A stretch of 64,000 nucleotides of DNA from Dehalococcoidia bacterium (GCA_009693115.1 SHXW01000008.1:1-64000), one strand, 5' to 3'. Counted from the first letter of the stretch, positions 19,020-28,222 are shown. A program made the numbers and translations. The notes: a model not told the origin generated them from the letters alone.

Positions 19020-19960
19020 CCGAGAGGCCCCACCAGCGGGAGTCGCCTTCTTCGCGCTATGGCACCGGGCTTTCGCCCTTCAACCCGCCCTGGCCTGTCG
19101 AGGTGGACCTGCATCTGCACACGACCGCCTCGGACGGGACACTTTCGCCGACGCTACTCATAGAAAAGGTCGCAGCGACACCCCTCAAGACCGTAGCCAT
19201 CACAGACCACGACTCGACGGCTGGGATCGATGAGGCCCTCGCAGCTGCCTCGAAGCACCCCGTCCTGACTGTGATCGCCGGGATAGAGTTCGGCACCGAA
19301 GAGGACGATTCGGAGGTGCACCTGCTCGGCTATTTCATTAACTACCGAAGCAGGGAGCTGCAGGACACTCTGACGCGCTTCCAGGAGGAGCGCGTCGAGG
19401 CGGCCCGGCTGACTGTGCGGAAGCTGGCGACGCTCGGCGTCCAGATCTCATGGGAGCGCGTGCGCGAGCTCGCCGGTGGGACAGTGGGCAGGCCGCACAT
19501 CGCACGCGCCATGGTGGAGGGCGGGTATGTGCGGACTGTCGCCGAGGCCTTCGAAAGGTATCTGGGCACGGACGGCGCGGCGCGGGTCCCGCGACCCAAG
19601 CTCCCGCCTCTGGATGCGCTCGACCTCATTCACCGCATGGGCGGCGTGGGAGTGGTGGCGCACCCGCGCACTGTGAAACAGACAGAGCTAATGGTCTCGC
19701 GTTTGAGCGCAGGCGGCCTGGCCGGCATAGAGGTGTACGCCGAGAAGTATGGGCAGGAAGAGCGGGAACGTTATAGATCGATCGCACGGACGTACGGGCT
19801 GATCGAATGCGGCGGTTCCGATTTTCACAACTTTGGCAGCGTAGGCGAGGTGATGCCCGGCGTGAGCGGGCCCCCGCCTGACACGGCGCGGCTACTGCTC
19901 GAACGGGCGCGCCTGTTGCACGGGGCGAAGGTCGGGTGTGTGCCGGAACGACCTCTGTGA
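19016..19960 (+). CDS. PHP-domain phosphoesterase (TrpH/YciV-like)
   Basis: 314-residue PHP-domain protein resembling RNase AM (TrpH/YciV), which trims short RNAs or hydrolyses 3',5'-nucleoside bisphosphates. The metal motifs appear in order: DLHLHTTASDGT, ITDHDS, GIEFG, VVAHPR and GGSDFH. The ATG at 19016 overlaps the ymdB stop and is preceded by GGGAG at 8 nt. Together with RNase Y and YmdB this makes an RNA-turnover neighbourhood, which supports an RNA substrate, though that is inference. Confidence 0.88.
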   Translation: MTERPHQRESPSSRYGTGLSPFNPPWPVEVDLHLHTTASDGTLSPTLLIEKVAATPLKTVAITDHDSTAGIDEALAAASKHPVLTVIAGIEFGTEEDDSEVHLLGYFINYRSRELQDTLTRFQEERVEAARLTVRKLATLGVQISWERVRELAGGTVGRPHIARAMVEGGYVRTVAEAFERYLGTDGAARVPRPKLPPLDALDLIHRMGGVGVVAHPRTVKQTELMVSRLSAGGLAGIEVYAEKYGQEERERYRSIARTYGLIECGGSDFHNFGSVGEVMPGVSGPPPDTARLLLERARLLHGAKVGCVPERPL

Positions 19961-20017
19961 CTCGCCCTGCCCTCTCCGGGCGAGTCCAGTCCTGCCGGGG
20001 GATGACATACTCGGGCC

Positions 20018-20977
20018 ATGTCCTCTGATCTGAAACTCAGCGTGCTCCTCATCGCCGGGTCGTACCTGCTCGGCGCGCTGCCGTCCGCCTACCTGCTCGG
20101 GCGGGCCGTCAAGGGCATAGACATCCGCAAATACGGCAGCGGAAACGTGGGCATTTCGAACGTGTCGTCCCACGTCGGCAAGTGGTGGGCCGTACCCATC
20201 ATTTTCTTTGATGTCTGGGTCAAGGGCGTCCTGACCGTGACCATCGCCTCGGAAAAGGTACTCGGACTCGGCCCGTGGACAGAAGTGGGAGCGGGCATGG
20301 CGAGCATCCTGGGCCACAACTGGTCGGTCTGGTTGAAATTTTCGGGAGGACGAGGTCTGGCGACAGCGTTGGGAGTTGTCGCCGCGCTCTACTACCCGCT
20401 TGTAGTCCTGTACGGCAGCACGGCAGGCATGGCGTGGATGGCGGTCAGGATCCGCCAGAACCCTGTGTACGCCGCGCTCGGCATCTTGATGTTGACGGGG
20501 TTCGGCATCGCACTCTGGTTCTTTGACAAGCCACTGTGGGTCGTACTGTTCTGCCCGCTCTTTCTGGCGGTTCTGCTTTCCGGATACGCATTGGCTGCGG
20601 CGTGGAGCAGGACGGCGCAGCGCGTACACGACTCTGCAGTGTGGTGGGGACTTGCCGCGCTGTTGATGCCCGTATGGAGCGTGATACTGGCACAGCCCAT
20701 GGAGGTGACCTCGCTTTGTCTGGGGTTCCTCGTGGTGACCGCGGCGAAGCGCATCATGTCCAACCGCGGTAGCGGCACCGGGCCGGATGAGCGCGTGCCA
20801 CCGTTGAGACTCATCCGGAACAGGCTGGTGTTCGACCGCGATATCAGCGAGCGTCGGGAGTGGGTGTACCGATCTCCCGAAGAGGGCTCCACGCCTTCGG
20901 AGCGGATCTCGCCGGAGACGGTCGGCAAGACCGGCGCGGACCCGGCGCGCCGGGATAAAATGGGTGTCTCACAATGA
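20018..20977 (+). CDS. plsY: Acyl-phosphate:glycerol-3-phosphate acyltransferase PlsY, extended
   Basis: 319-residue membrane enzyme that transfers an acyl group from acyl-phosphate to glycerol-3-phosphate, the first acylation of phospholipid synthesis. PlsY motifs are present: YLLGALPSAY, the GSGNVGISN glycine loop (normally GSGNxGaTN) near residue 41, and GHNWSVWLKFSGGRG near residue 100. PlsY is normally about 200 residues; this one continues with two or three extra membrane helices (about 180-250) and a 65-residue charged tail. Start ATG 20018; the end overlaps the next gene by 4 bp, indicating an operon. Catalysis is probable but the changed glycine loop is worth noting. Confidence 0.85.
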   Translation: MSSDLKLSVLLIAGSYLLGALPSAYLLGRAVKGIDIRKYGSGNVGISNVSSHVGKWWAVPIIFFDVWVKGVLTVTIASEKVLGLGPWTEVGAGMASILGHNWSVWLKFSGGRGLATALGVVAALYYPLVVLYGSTAGMAWMAVRIRQNPVYAALGILMLTGFGIALWFFDKPLWVVLFCPLFLAVLLSGYALAAAWSRTAQRVHDSAVWWGLAALLMPVWSVILAQPMEVTSLCLGFLVVTAAKRIMSNRGSGTGPDERVPPLRLIRNRLVFDRDISERREWVYRSPEEGSTPSERISPETVGKTGADPARRDKMGVSQ

Positions 20978-21510
20978 CCACTCAACCCACATCAACTCAG
21001 GCTGCTGATCCGCAGGCCAACTTCTGCCCCCGCAACCCCGGCGTCGAAACGAACCTGCGCTGCGGGAAGTGTGGCATGTTCATTTGCCCGAAGTGCCTTG
21101 TGCAGTCACCAGTGGGAGCGCGCTGCCCGGACTGTGCGAAGCCTATCAAGAACCCGGCGTTCAGCCCGTCACGCCGGGACATGCTCCTGGCTATTGGCGC
21201 AGGGCTGGGGGTGGCCGTGGGACTGGGAGCGATGCTGGGGGTGGCGGTGGAGGGGCTGGCAGGAATTACGTACGGGTACGAAGTGGGTGTGCTGGTCGGT
21301 CAGGCTGCCATCGGCTATGTGATAGGCGTGACGGTGTACCGCGTTGCCAGGAACAAGCGGAGCCGCGGCCTCCAGTACGCTGGTGGGTTCATTGCGTTTG
21401 TGGCGTACACAGCGGCCCTCTTTGTTTACCCTGCATTCGGGACCCATATCCTGGCTTTGCTAGGGCTTGGAGTGGGCGTGTATGTGGCGATGGGCAGGCT
21501 GAAGCGGTAG
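20974..21510 (+). CDS. Zinc-finger (B-box-like) membrane protein
   Basis: 178-residue protein with a cysteine-rich N-terminal module (C18 to about C55: CPRNPGVETNLRCGKCG, CPKC, CPDC) followed by three to four membrane helices. The same zinc module is often fused to rhomboid proteases, but no Ser-His rhomboid dyad is visible here. Start overlaps the plsY stop (ATGA). Likely a membrane adaptor of unknown role. Confidence 0.72.
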   Translation: MTTQPTSTQAADPQANFCPRNPGVETNLRCGKCGMFICPKCLVQSPVGARCPDCAKPIKNPAFSPSRRDMLLAIGAGLGVAVGLGAMLGVAVEGLAGITYGYEVGVLVGQAAIGYVIGVTVYRVARNKRSRGLQYAGGFIAFVAYTAALFVYPAFGTHILALLGLGVGVYVAMGRLKR

Positions 21511-21538
21511 CAGCCGGGCGTCCGCCGCCTACACCGGT

Positions 21539-22573
21539 TTACCGTCCCACTTTGGTCGGGATGATGTCGCCACCGCCCTCGCGCTTGAAGCGCGCAGCCT
21601 CTTCGACCATGTCCTTGAAACTGTTCGCCGGGTTATATCCGAAGTCTCGTTTCGCAGGCGACAGGTCGTACTCGTAATATGTCGGCGGGACCCCGGCCAG
21701 ATTCGCCTTCGAATATGGCAGGTCGAGGTACTTCGCCAGCACTGGCACGGCCTCGTCCCATGAGAACGGCGACCTGCTGGCGATCTGGTACACCTTCCCA
21801 TGGGTGTTTTCGTTGCCCACGGCCCTGTCATAGGCGTGGACGATGTCCCTGACCTCGATGGCGTGCTTGCGCCATGGCCGGCCGTTCTTGTCACAGGCGA
21901 TGAGCAGACGCTCGCGGCCGTCGTCTAGCTTCTTCAATGACTGGTAAGTGGCCGCGCCCTCCGGGTCCTTGCGGCCCTCAAACGTCTTGAGCCAGTGCGA
22001 AAGGAAGAACTGTCTGAACTCAAGGACCTCGCCCGCGCCCCAGACGTTGGCGAAGCGGATGACTGTGGCCTTGAGTTGGTGGGCGCGGACGTAGCGGCTG
22101 ACGAGGTGCTCACCCTCGATCTTCGAGAAGGCGTACCAGTCGATCTGATCCTGGAGCAGGTTCGTCTCCGTGATGACAGGATCCTTGAGGCCGTCCGCGG
22201 GGTACTTCGAAAGCGTGGCGTCCGTGGATGTGAAGATCATGTGCCTGAGCTTGTCGGCCAGGCCCAGCGACGCCTCGCAGATATTGAAGACACCCTTGAT
22301 GTTGGTGTCGAAGTACTGCTCCGGGGAGAACGGGCCGCCCGCCTGGAAGGCGGCGCCGAGGTGGAGGATGACCTCCTGCCCTTCGCAGGCGCGCTTCACG
22401 TCTGCAAGGACCTTCAGGTCGCCTTCAACGATCTCCGCGCCGACTTCGCGCAGCTTGTCTGATTGCCGGTCGCCCGGCCAGACGAGGCCGCGCACCCTGT
22501 GGCCCTTGCCCAGAAAGTGCTTCGCGATATTTGCGCCCACGCGCCCGGAGATGCCTGTGACGAGGATGTTCAT
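21539..22573 (-). CDS. NAD(P)-dependent epimerase/dehydratase (extended SDR)
   Basis: 344-residue extended short-chain dehydrogenase. The nucleotide loop is TGISGRVGANIA (residues 5-16), followed by HLGAAFQ and the catalytic pair in WYAFSKIEGE (Tyr-x3-Lys near 160-164). The ATG at 22573 gives a start immediately before the Rossmann fold, with AAAGG at 7 nt; a longer frame upstream is repeat-derived. It converges on the zinc-finger gene and is divergent from the enolase-superfamily gene at 22744. Substrate is probably a nucleotide sugar or sugar acid, not determinable here. Confidence 0.8.
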   Translation of the reverse strand: MNILVTGISGRVGANIAKHFLGKGHRVRGLVWPGDRQSDKLREVGAEIVEGDLKVLADVKRACEGQEVILHLGAAFQAGGPFSPEQYFDTNIKGVFNICEASLGLADKLRHMIFTSTDATLSKYPADGLKDPVITETNLLQDQIDWYAFSKIEGEHLVSRYVRAHQLKATVIRFANVWGAGEVLEFRQFFLSHWLKTFEGRKDPEGAATYQSLKKLDDGRERLLIACDKNGRPWRKHAIEVRDIVHAYDRAVGNENTHGKVYQIASRSPFSWDEAVPVLAKYLDLPYSKANLAGVPPTYYEYDLSPAKRDFGYNPANSFKDMVEEAARFKREGGGDIIPTKVGR

Positions 22574-22743
22574 CCTGTAACCTTTCTGCGGCCTGCGCCA
22601 CCCCGCCCGGTTGCGGACGGCGAGGCCGAGCAAGGCTAGCACGTTCAAGCGCGGGCCAAGCGGGCACATAATCCCCTCACCCGCTCCCACCTCTGGCGAG
22701 CGCCCGTCTCCCGCAGGGAGAGGGGCCCCATGGAGCCTCACAC

Positions 22744-23877
22744 ATGAAAGCAACGAAAATCGAGCGCGTAGAGACGATCCTCTGGGACCGCTGGCTGCTG
22801 GTGCGCGTGCACTGCGAGGACGGGACGGTGGGCATCGGCGAGGGCGGCGTCCACGGGTGGCAGAGGCCGACAGAGACGATGGTGAAGGTGATGACGCCGT
22901 ACCTCCTCGGCAAGGACCCCTCCCACATCGAGCACCACTACCAGTACCTGTACAGGTCATCGCACTTCATGGGGTCCGTCGTGCAGGGCGCTCTTTCGGC
23001 CATAGACATCGCGCTATGGGACATCAAAGGGAAACGCCTCGGCGTGCCAATCTACGACCTCATGGGCGGCAAGACGCGCGACCGCGTGCGCTGCTACATG
23101 CATGTCCACGGCGACACAGTTGAACAGTTGGTCAATGACGCCGTGGCGAAGGCGAAGCAGGGCTTCACCGCGGTCAGGTTCACGCCGTTCACAACGGACT
23201 ACTACATGCACAAGTCATACTCGGAGTGGGCGGACGAGGCGGTGAAGCGCGTTGGCGCTGTGCGGGATGCCGTCGGGTCAAGTGTGGACGTGTGCGTCGA
23301 GATACACCGTCAGATGAACCCTGCCGAGTCCATCGCGCTCGGCAAGCGGCTGGCGCAGTTCAACCCGTTCTTCTATGAGGACCCCATGCTGCCCGACTCC
23401 CCCGCCCGCATGGGCGACGTACAGGCCCACTGCGACATCCCGATCGCCACGGGTGAACGTTTTACGACGATCTTCGAGTACCAGCAGTTGCTTGAGAACA
23501 AGGGCTGCGCATACGTGCGGCCTGATTTGTGCTTGTGCGGTGGCCTGACCGGATGCAAGAAGGTGGCGGCGATGGCCGAGGCGCAGCACGTCAAGGTAAT
23601 CCCGCACAACCCGCTATCGCCGATCTCGACAGCAGCGTGCGTACAGCTGGATGCCTGCATACCGAACTTCGCGCTGCAGGAGTACACCGGCGAATCCGAG
23701 GCACCGAAGAACGAACTGCTCAAAAAGCCGATCACGCTGGACAGGGGCTACCTGATCGTGCCTGACGGGCCGGGCCTGGGCATAGAGTTGAACGATGCCG
23801 CTGTCAGGAAGTTCCCGGTGAAGGACAAGGTTCTTGACACGCCGCTTGGCTTCGACGGGAGTGTCCAGGACAGGTAG
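22744..23877 (+). CDS. Mandelate racemase/galactonate dehydratase-like enolase-superfamily enzyme
   Basis: 377-residue enolase-superfamily member. After the capping domain (1-120), the barrel shows the metal ligands E in VCVEIHRQ (near 182, also giving the His of the ExH pair), E in FYEDPM (near 212) and E in TGERFT (near 240), and a catalytic His in VIPHNPLSP (near 290). This is the galactonate/gluconate dehydratase-like arrangement, which removes a proton next to a carboxylate and eliminates water. Start ATG 22744 lies beside a CCCTC-type repeat. The substrate, probably a sugar acid, is not known. A second enolase-superfamily gene lies at 36550-37722. Confidence 0.85.
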   Translation: MKATKIERVETILWDRWLLVRVHCEDGTVGIGEGGVHGWQRPTETMVKVMTPYLLGKDPSHIEHHYQYLYRSSHFMGSVVQGALSAIDIALWDIKGKRLGVPIYDLMGGKTRDRVRCYMHVHGDTVEQLVNDAVAKAKQGFTAVRFTPFTTDYYMHKSYSEWADEAVKRVGAVRDAVGSSVDVCVEIHRQMNPAESIALGKRLAQFNPFFYEDPMLPDSPARMGDVQAHCDIPIATGERFTTIFEYQQLLENKGCAYVRPDLCLCGGLTGCKKVAAMAEAQHVKVIPHNPLSPISTAACVQLDACIPNFALQEYTGESEAPKNELLKKPITLDRGYLIVPDGPGLGIELNDAAVRKFPVKDKVLDTPLGFDGSVQDR

Positions 23878-24066
23878 ACGCCCGCCTCTTCCACCCGGAT
23901 GCCCTTTGGGCGTGGGGCAGGGTGAGGGAGAAGTCCCCGCCACCATTAAGGCCGTCTCTGATCGCTTACTTCCTTGACTGTCTCCAGACACATTGGACGG
24001 CAGTCCGGATGCCGCTCCCGTTGACCGGGTGCGCCGCCCTGAGTAGGATTGCGAGCAGGGGTCCGG
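23878..24066. repeat. Intergenic region with CCCTC/GGGTGAGGG repeat
   Basis: The first 60 bases (CCCGCCTCTTCCACCC ... GGGGCAGGGTGAGGGAG) belong to the second repeat family of the window, also seen at 13389, 22675, 24836, 33681 and 47661. The rest before the tRNA shows nothing definite. Confidence 0.45.
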
Positions 24067-24142
24067 GCGGGAATAGCTCAGTTGGTAGAGCGTCTGCTTC
24101 CCAAGCAGAAGGTCGCGAGTTCGAGACTCGTTTCCCGCTCCA
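24067..24142 (+). tRNA. tRNA-Gly (anticodon CCC)
   Basis: 76-nt cloverleaf read directly: acceptor GCGGGAA/TTCCCGC, D stem GCTC/GAGC, anticodon stem TCTGC/GCAGA with loop TTCCCAA (anticodon CCC), T arm with TTCGAGA loop, discriminator T and an encoded CCA. Confidence 0.97.
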
Positions 24143-24280
24143 TCTCAATCGAAACACTGATGGCCCACGGCCCACGGGGGCCGTCTCGCGTATGCGGAGT
24201 TTGGGTGACTGTCCCTGTCCATCTCGCAGTCGCTGAGTGTAAAAGCCACACAGAGAAGTCAGTTATCCTTGTCGGTCAAG

Positions 24281-24685
24281 ATGACAGGTCCAGCCGAAAT
24301 ACGCTTTGAAGCGCCCGGGCCAGCAGCACGCCGCGTAGAACGGCCCTGGGGCTGGTTCGAGCCGCTCGCCACCGGCGCCGGTTATCAGGTCAAGCGGCTT
24401 ACCGTGAACCCTGAACAACGCCTGTCTCTCCAGTGGCACCGGCACCGTGACGAACACTGGGTGGTCGCCCGCGGTACGGCAAAGGTTGAGATAGGCGAAA
24501 AGACGTTGACGCTGGGCAGGGGCCAGTCCGTCTTCGTGCCGAGGACGGTCCGCCACCGCATAGTGAACATCTCGTCAGTCGAGCCGCTGGAGATAATCGA
24601 AGTCCAGACCGGCGACTATCTGGGCGAGGACGACATCGTGCGCATCGAAGACGATTACGGGCGGACTGATAAGGGTGGCGCCTAG
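24281..24685 (+). CDS. Cupin, mannose-6-phosphate isomerase type II-like
   Basis: 134-residue single cupin resembling the C-terminal isomerase domain of mannose-1-phosphate guanylyltransferase/PMI. Motifs: RPWGWFEPL near residue 20, metal-site histidines in QWHRHRDEHW (about 50-58), and PRTVRHRIVNI (about 85). The family interconverts fructose-6-P and mannose-6-P, but as a free-standing cupin it could also be a regulator or another isomerase. ATG 24281 is preferred to a TTG 12 bases earlier; neither has a strong ribosome site. Confidence 0.78.
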   Translation: MTGPAEIRFEAPGPAARRVERPWGWFEPLATGAGYQVKRLTVNPEQRLSLQWHRHRDEHWVVARGTAKVEIGEKTLTLGRGQSVFVPRTVRHRIVNISSVEPLEIIEVQTGDYLGEDDIVRIEDDYGRTDKGGA

Positions 24686-24835
24686 AGGCGCCCATCAGGC
24701 CGATGTTGAAAGCGGGCTGTTCAACCGGGACCATGACTCGGTATGAGCGCCAGGCCCCTCCGCTACGTCCCGATTACATCGGAACTCCGGCCGCGATGAG
24801 GATTGCTGTCGACTCCCGGACTTGCTGATGACGCC

Positions 24836-24870
24836 CCCACCCCAGCCCTCTCCCGCCGGGAGAGGGGGCT
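24836..24870. repeat. CCCTCTCCC/GGGAGAGGG intergenic palindrome
   Basis: Contains CCCTCTCCCG followed at once by CCGGGAGAGGG, a perfect hairpin next to the 3' end of the copper fusion gene. It may serve as that gene's terminator as well as being a dispersed repeat. Confidence 0.55.
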
Positions 24871-24875
24871 TACGC

Positions 24876-27200
24876 CTATTTGTCTTCGTTGAGCGTACGC
24901 AAATAGTTCACCAGATCCCACATCTGCCGCTCCGAAAGCGATCCCCCGCCTGCGGGCATGCCGCTCGCCGGGATACCGTCCCGGATGAATTCAAAGAGCT
25001 TCCTGTCCGCGTGAAGCGGCGCGTGGATGATAAGATCCGCTGGCGTTTTGGGCAGGCCCTCTGCGCCGGGGCCCCCTCCCCTGCCCGACTCGCCGTGACA
25101 GCTGGCGCACTTCGCGAGGTAGTTGACGCGCCCGGCTGCGACAGACTGCGACGTGAACAGCACCGGGTTCACGTCCTCACCTGCCTGATCTGTCCGCATG
25201 GTCAGCACCAACACGGCCAGGGCCACGCCTGCGACCACGCCCACCGCTCCCGGCGCTGCCAGCATCGATGCGCCGCGGCGCGCACTCCTGCGAAGTGGCA
25301 CGGCCGCGGCGACCGCGACCAGCCCCAATAGCGCCACCTCCAGCCCCAACAGCACGTATGTGACATCACGGGCGGGCCTGATGCGATCGGTCATCAGGGT
25401 GGTCGAAGACTGGAGCGTGAATGGGAAGGCGACGCGGGCGTCAAATGCGTCCGGGCGCACAATTACCGCCTCGACCGTCCAGTCCCCGGCCACATTCAGC
25501 GGCAGACCGTGGACGATCCAGGCGCCTCCGCCATGGTCAGTACCTGAAACGAACTCGCTGCCCAAATCTGCGCCGCGGTAAACGAGGCGCGCACGCACGT
25601 CGGTTGCGTTGGTGACGGGGTCGCCCTGCCGGTTGGTCAGGCGTATCGCCACCAGGTTGTAGCCCAGCTCGACGGGCGAGACCCTGATCTTTATGTCCGC
25701 CCCCTCTTCCCGGGCTGCAAATGTCGCCTCGGCCTGCTTCCCGATGCCTGTCCGGCTGGCGGTTTGCCGGGCGGGTTCCAGACTGGCCAGCCAGCCGGTC
25801 GCAAGGAGGACTGCGACCGCCAGAGCAACCTCGATGGTTACGAAACGCCTCAGACGCCTTGACGCGCTGTCATCCCGGCCGAGTTTTGGGCTGACGATGT
25901 ATGCGTTTGCAAGAGCCAGGGCGAAGAGGGGGACAAGAAGCGCAACCTTGGCGACGAGCGTCCACCCGTAAGGCGTCCGCGTGGCGGCAGGGACCGTGAC
26001 CTGCATCCAGCCGGAGAAGAGACCCGTCACGACCAGAGCGCCCATGCTTAGAAAGGCGATGGTCGAAAACCGCGGGACGACCTCCCCAAAGGCCGCGCGT
26101 CTGTCTTCGCCCGTAAGTTCGCGCAGCAGAACGGGGAGAGCGACCGCGACCATGTAAATCAGCCCGCCCACCCAAACCGCAGCAGCGGTCAGGTGAATCA
26201 AGTCTGATGCCATCGCAGGGCCGCGCACATCACTCGGCGCAGCAGCGCTGTGGCTCATGAGCGTCGTCAACGCCATTCCCCCCATGGCGAGGAGCAGCGC
26301 TAACGGCGCGAAGAGGGAGTCGCCTGTAAGTCCAGGCGTATCGCCCTCTTCCCGGGGCCGCCGCGCCCTGACTGCCATGAGCGCTGCGCCTCCTGCAACG
26401 GCGAAAAACACAGAGCGGATTAGCCAGTAGCGGCCCCAGTCCGTGCCGGAGACGACCTTGACGAGCGCGCTGCCTGCCGATCCAAGAAAAGTGTCGCCCG
26501 AAGTGACGCGGGCCTGCTGGAGAATCTGGCCGAGCGACCCCATGACGATCAGAACAAACCCGATGGCGAGCAGCGGCGACAGTCTGTCGGAGAGTTTTTG
26601 CGCCACCCGCATGCGGGTACCCTGGCCCTGCGGAGCGTCTGTCTCTGCGGCCCCGAGAGTTGGCGATATCACCGCAAGCTCGAAGAGCAGCCCTCCAGCA
26701 AAGGTGACCACACCAAGGAAGAAAATCCACCGCTGCCAGGGATCGGCGCCGCTCTGGAGCAGGGGTGGCGACAGGTCTTCCAGTGAAGATGAGGGTGGTT
26801 GGAACCCCTGACCCACGGAGAAAATGTATGACCCACGCACTGCGTGGCCATCCATTCGTGAGACGTTGCGCCAGACGACTGTATACACGCCGTCCGGAAG
26901 GGGCTGAAGTGTGACCGAAAGGGCAGCCTGCTCTGTCGGGTCGCCCTGAGAGTCGGCATTGTCGACGCGCTCGCCGTCAGCGCCCAGGACCCGTATATCG
27001 CTGAACTGCGGTTCGACCGGTTCGGTGAACCAGATGATGATCCGGTCAGGCGCGGTATTCAAGCTGGCGCTGGGCGCGGGAGAGGCGCGGAGGACGTTGC
27101 CGTGTGCGGATGTCAGACGGGCGGGCCACAGGACGGCAGCCGCCGCAATCGCAGCGGCTACCAGAAATAGGACAGGACTGATTCTGCGGATGAGACTCAT
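24876..27200 (-). CDS. CopC-CopD-cytochrome c fusion protein
   Basis: 774-residue exported and membrane protein with three parts. A signal peptide (1-32) leads to a CopC-like copper domain whose mature N-terminus would be H33; a second ligand pair is the DGH near residues 120-122. Next is a CopD-type membrane domain of about eight helices (about 165-490), then a periplasmic beta domain and another helix. It ends with a class I cytochrome c carrying CASCH (near 697-701) and a likely axial Met in GMPAGGG. CopC and CopD handle periplasmic copper and its import; fusion to a heme domain suggests electron transfer or copper redox change. The start at 27200 overlaps the stop of a small upstream gene (ATGA); a GTG 57 bases upstream is an alternative. 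Confidence 0.85.
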   Translation of the reverse strand: MSLIRRISPVLFLVAAAIAAAAVLWPARLTSAHGNVLRASPAPSASLNTAPDRIIIWFTEPVEPQFSDIRVLGADGERVDNADSQGDPTEQAALSVTLQPLPDGVYTVVWRNVSRMDGHAVRGSYIFSVGQGFQPPSSSLEDLSPPLLQSGADPWQRWIFFLGVVTFAGGLLFELAVISPTLGAAETDAPQGQGTRMRVAQKLSDRLSPLLAIGFVLIVMGSLGQILQQARVTSGDTFLGSAGSALVKVVSGTDWGRYWLIRSVFFAVAGGAALMAVRARRPREEGDTPGLTGDSLFAPLALLLAMGGMALTTLMSHSAAAPSDVRGPAMASDLIHLTAAAVWVGGLIYMVAVALPVLLRELTGEDRRAAFGEVVPRFSTIAFLSMGALVVTGLFSGWMQVTVPAATRTPYGWTLVAKVALLVPLFALALANAYIVSPKLGRDDSASRRLRRFVTIEVALAVAVLLATGWLASLEPARQTASRTGIGKQAEATFAAREEGADIKIRVSPVELGYNLVAIRLTNRQGDPVTNATDVRARLVYRGADLGSEFVSGTDHGGGAWIVHGLPLNVAGDWTVEAVIVRPDAFDARVAFPFTLQSSTTLMTDRIRPARDVTYVLLGLEVALLGLVAVAAAVPLRRSARRGASMLAAPGAVGVVAGVALAVLVLTMRTDQAGEDVNPVLFTSQSVAAGRVNYLAKCASCHGESGRGGGPGAEGLPKTPADLIIHAPLHADRKLFEFIRDGIPASGMPAGGGSLSERQMWDLVNYLRTLNEDK

Positions 27201-27373
27201 CTCTTGCGCCGCCGGACCTTGCCGTGAAGCTTTTGCCGCTTTCTGCCGGAAATCCACGGGATGATCAGCAGACCCCCAACCACGGCCATGATGGCGAGGA
27301 AGCCGAGGATGTCATCCCACGGGCCCGATGCGCCGTGAAGGAGCGGTATGACAGGGATGCGAGAGAGCATCAT
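27197..27373 (-). CDS. Small single-helix membrane protein in copper operon
   Basis: 58 residues starting Met-Met at 27373. A hydrophobic helix (about residues 22-42, ILGFLAIMAVVGGLLIIPW) is followed by a strongly basic tail (RKRQK...KVRRRKR), so the tail should face the cytoplasm. Its TGA overlaps the ATG of the CopC-CopD fusion by the ATGA arrangement, the best evidence that it is translated. The region upstream to 27509 is repeat-like and the ribosome site is weak. No family recognised; it could assist membrane assembly of the fusion protein. Confidence 0.62.
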   Translation of the reverse strand: MMLSRIPVIPLLHGASGPWDDILGFLAIMAVVGGLLIIPWISGRKRQKLHGKVRRRKR

Positions 27374-27435
27374 TGACGACTATTTCCGAATCCCCTCCAC
27401 TCGATTGGGGAGGGCCATGGTGTGGGTCGCGCCCC

Positions 27436-27471
27436 CCTCCCCCAGTCTCGGTTTACAGGGACTGGGGGAGG
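27436..27471. terminator. Hairpin downstream of CopC/YtkA-like gene
   Basis: 12-bp perfect stem (CCTCCCCCAGTC with GACTGGGGGAGG), 12-nt loop, about 38 nt past the end of the gene at 27509 on the minus strand. No T tract. It could reduce rather than stop transcription into the small membrane gene and the fusion gene. Confidence 0.5.
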
Positions 27472-27508
27472 CAATAGTCACCTGGTGGGCCAGCCCCGCT
27501 GCAACGCC

Positions 27509-28153
27509 CTATCTCTTTCGCATGGCCAACATGGCCCCCGCGCCTCCGGCCGCAAGCCCCAGAACGCCTACGACCACACCGATGATCGCGATGGTGCGGG
27601 CGGAGCCTGCTGTGTTTTCAACATCCTTCAAGTCCATCTGCGTGCCGCGCAGCGCGCCCTCAGTTTCACGAGAGGAGGCCAGTTGCACAGGGAACTGGGC
27701 ATCTCTGGCTGACTCCACTTCAGCGAATGTGGTTGGGCCGGATGTGAAGGTTTCGTTGAATTCCATCCCATTTATGTCACCTGTGAAATGGAAGCGGTAT
27801 GCACCCGGCGCAGTCGGGATGAAGTAGGCGAGGTATCGGCCGGGCGCTTCACCTTCCTCGAGCATCATGACCTTGGTGGTGTTGCTCGAGACGTGCGTGA
27901 CTTCCACCTTCAGGTTCGCTGCTATGCCGCTGACGGGGCTGTCCCCGGCGCCAGCCACGCCGGTTTTTACGATTTCCAGCAGGGCTGCGTTGGGCTCGCC
28001 TTCGAGCGCTGGTTCCACCAGGAACCCGGCCTCGATCGTATAGTCGCCCAGGGTCCTGCTCTCGTGCGCGAGCGCGACTGAGACCATGGTGAATAGCGCG
28101 ATGACGGCGGCTGCGGCGACGGCAGACGACCGCCATATGAGTCTTCGATTCAT
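27509..28153 (-). CDS. Exported CopC/YtkA-like protein with C-terminal anchor
   Basis: 214-residue protein: signal peptide (1-29, ending VALA-H), a beta-sandwich domain (about 30-140) and a C-terminal helix (about 186-207) ending in a basic MRKR. The mature N-terminus would be His-Glu, as in copper-binding CopC proteins, and the domain resembles YtkA/CopC. ATG 28153 follows GGAG with 7-nt spacing. It is second in the minus-strand run that leads to the CopC-CopD-cytochrome fusion, so a copper-binding or chaperone role is likely but inferred. Confidence 0.72.
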   Translation of the reverse strand: MNRRLIWRSSAVAAAAVIALFTMVSVALAHESRTLGDYTIEAGFLVEPALEGEPNAALLEIVKTGVAGAGDSPVSGIAANLKVEVTHVSSNTTKVMMLEEGEAPGRYLAYFIPTAPGAYRFHFTGDINGMEFNETFTSGPTTFAEVESARDAQFPVQLASSRETEGALRGTQMDLKDVENTAGSARTIAIIGVVVGVLGLAAGGAGAMLAMRKR

Positions 28154-28222
28154 TGTTGACTCCTGAACCTGCGAAAGACGGCCGCGAAATACGGCCGCAC
28201 GATGTTGTGTCGGACGGCAGGT

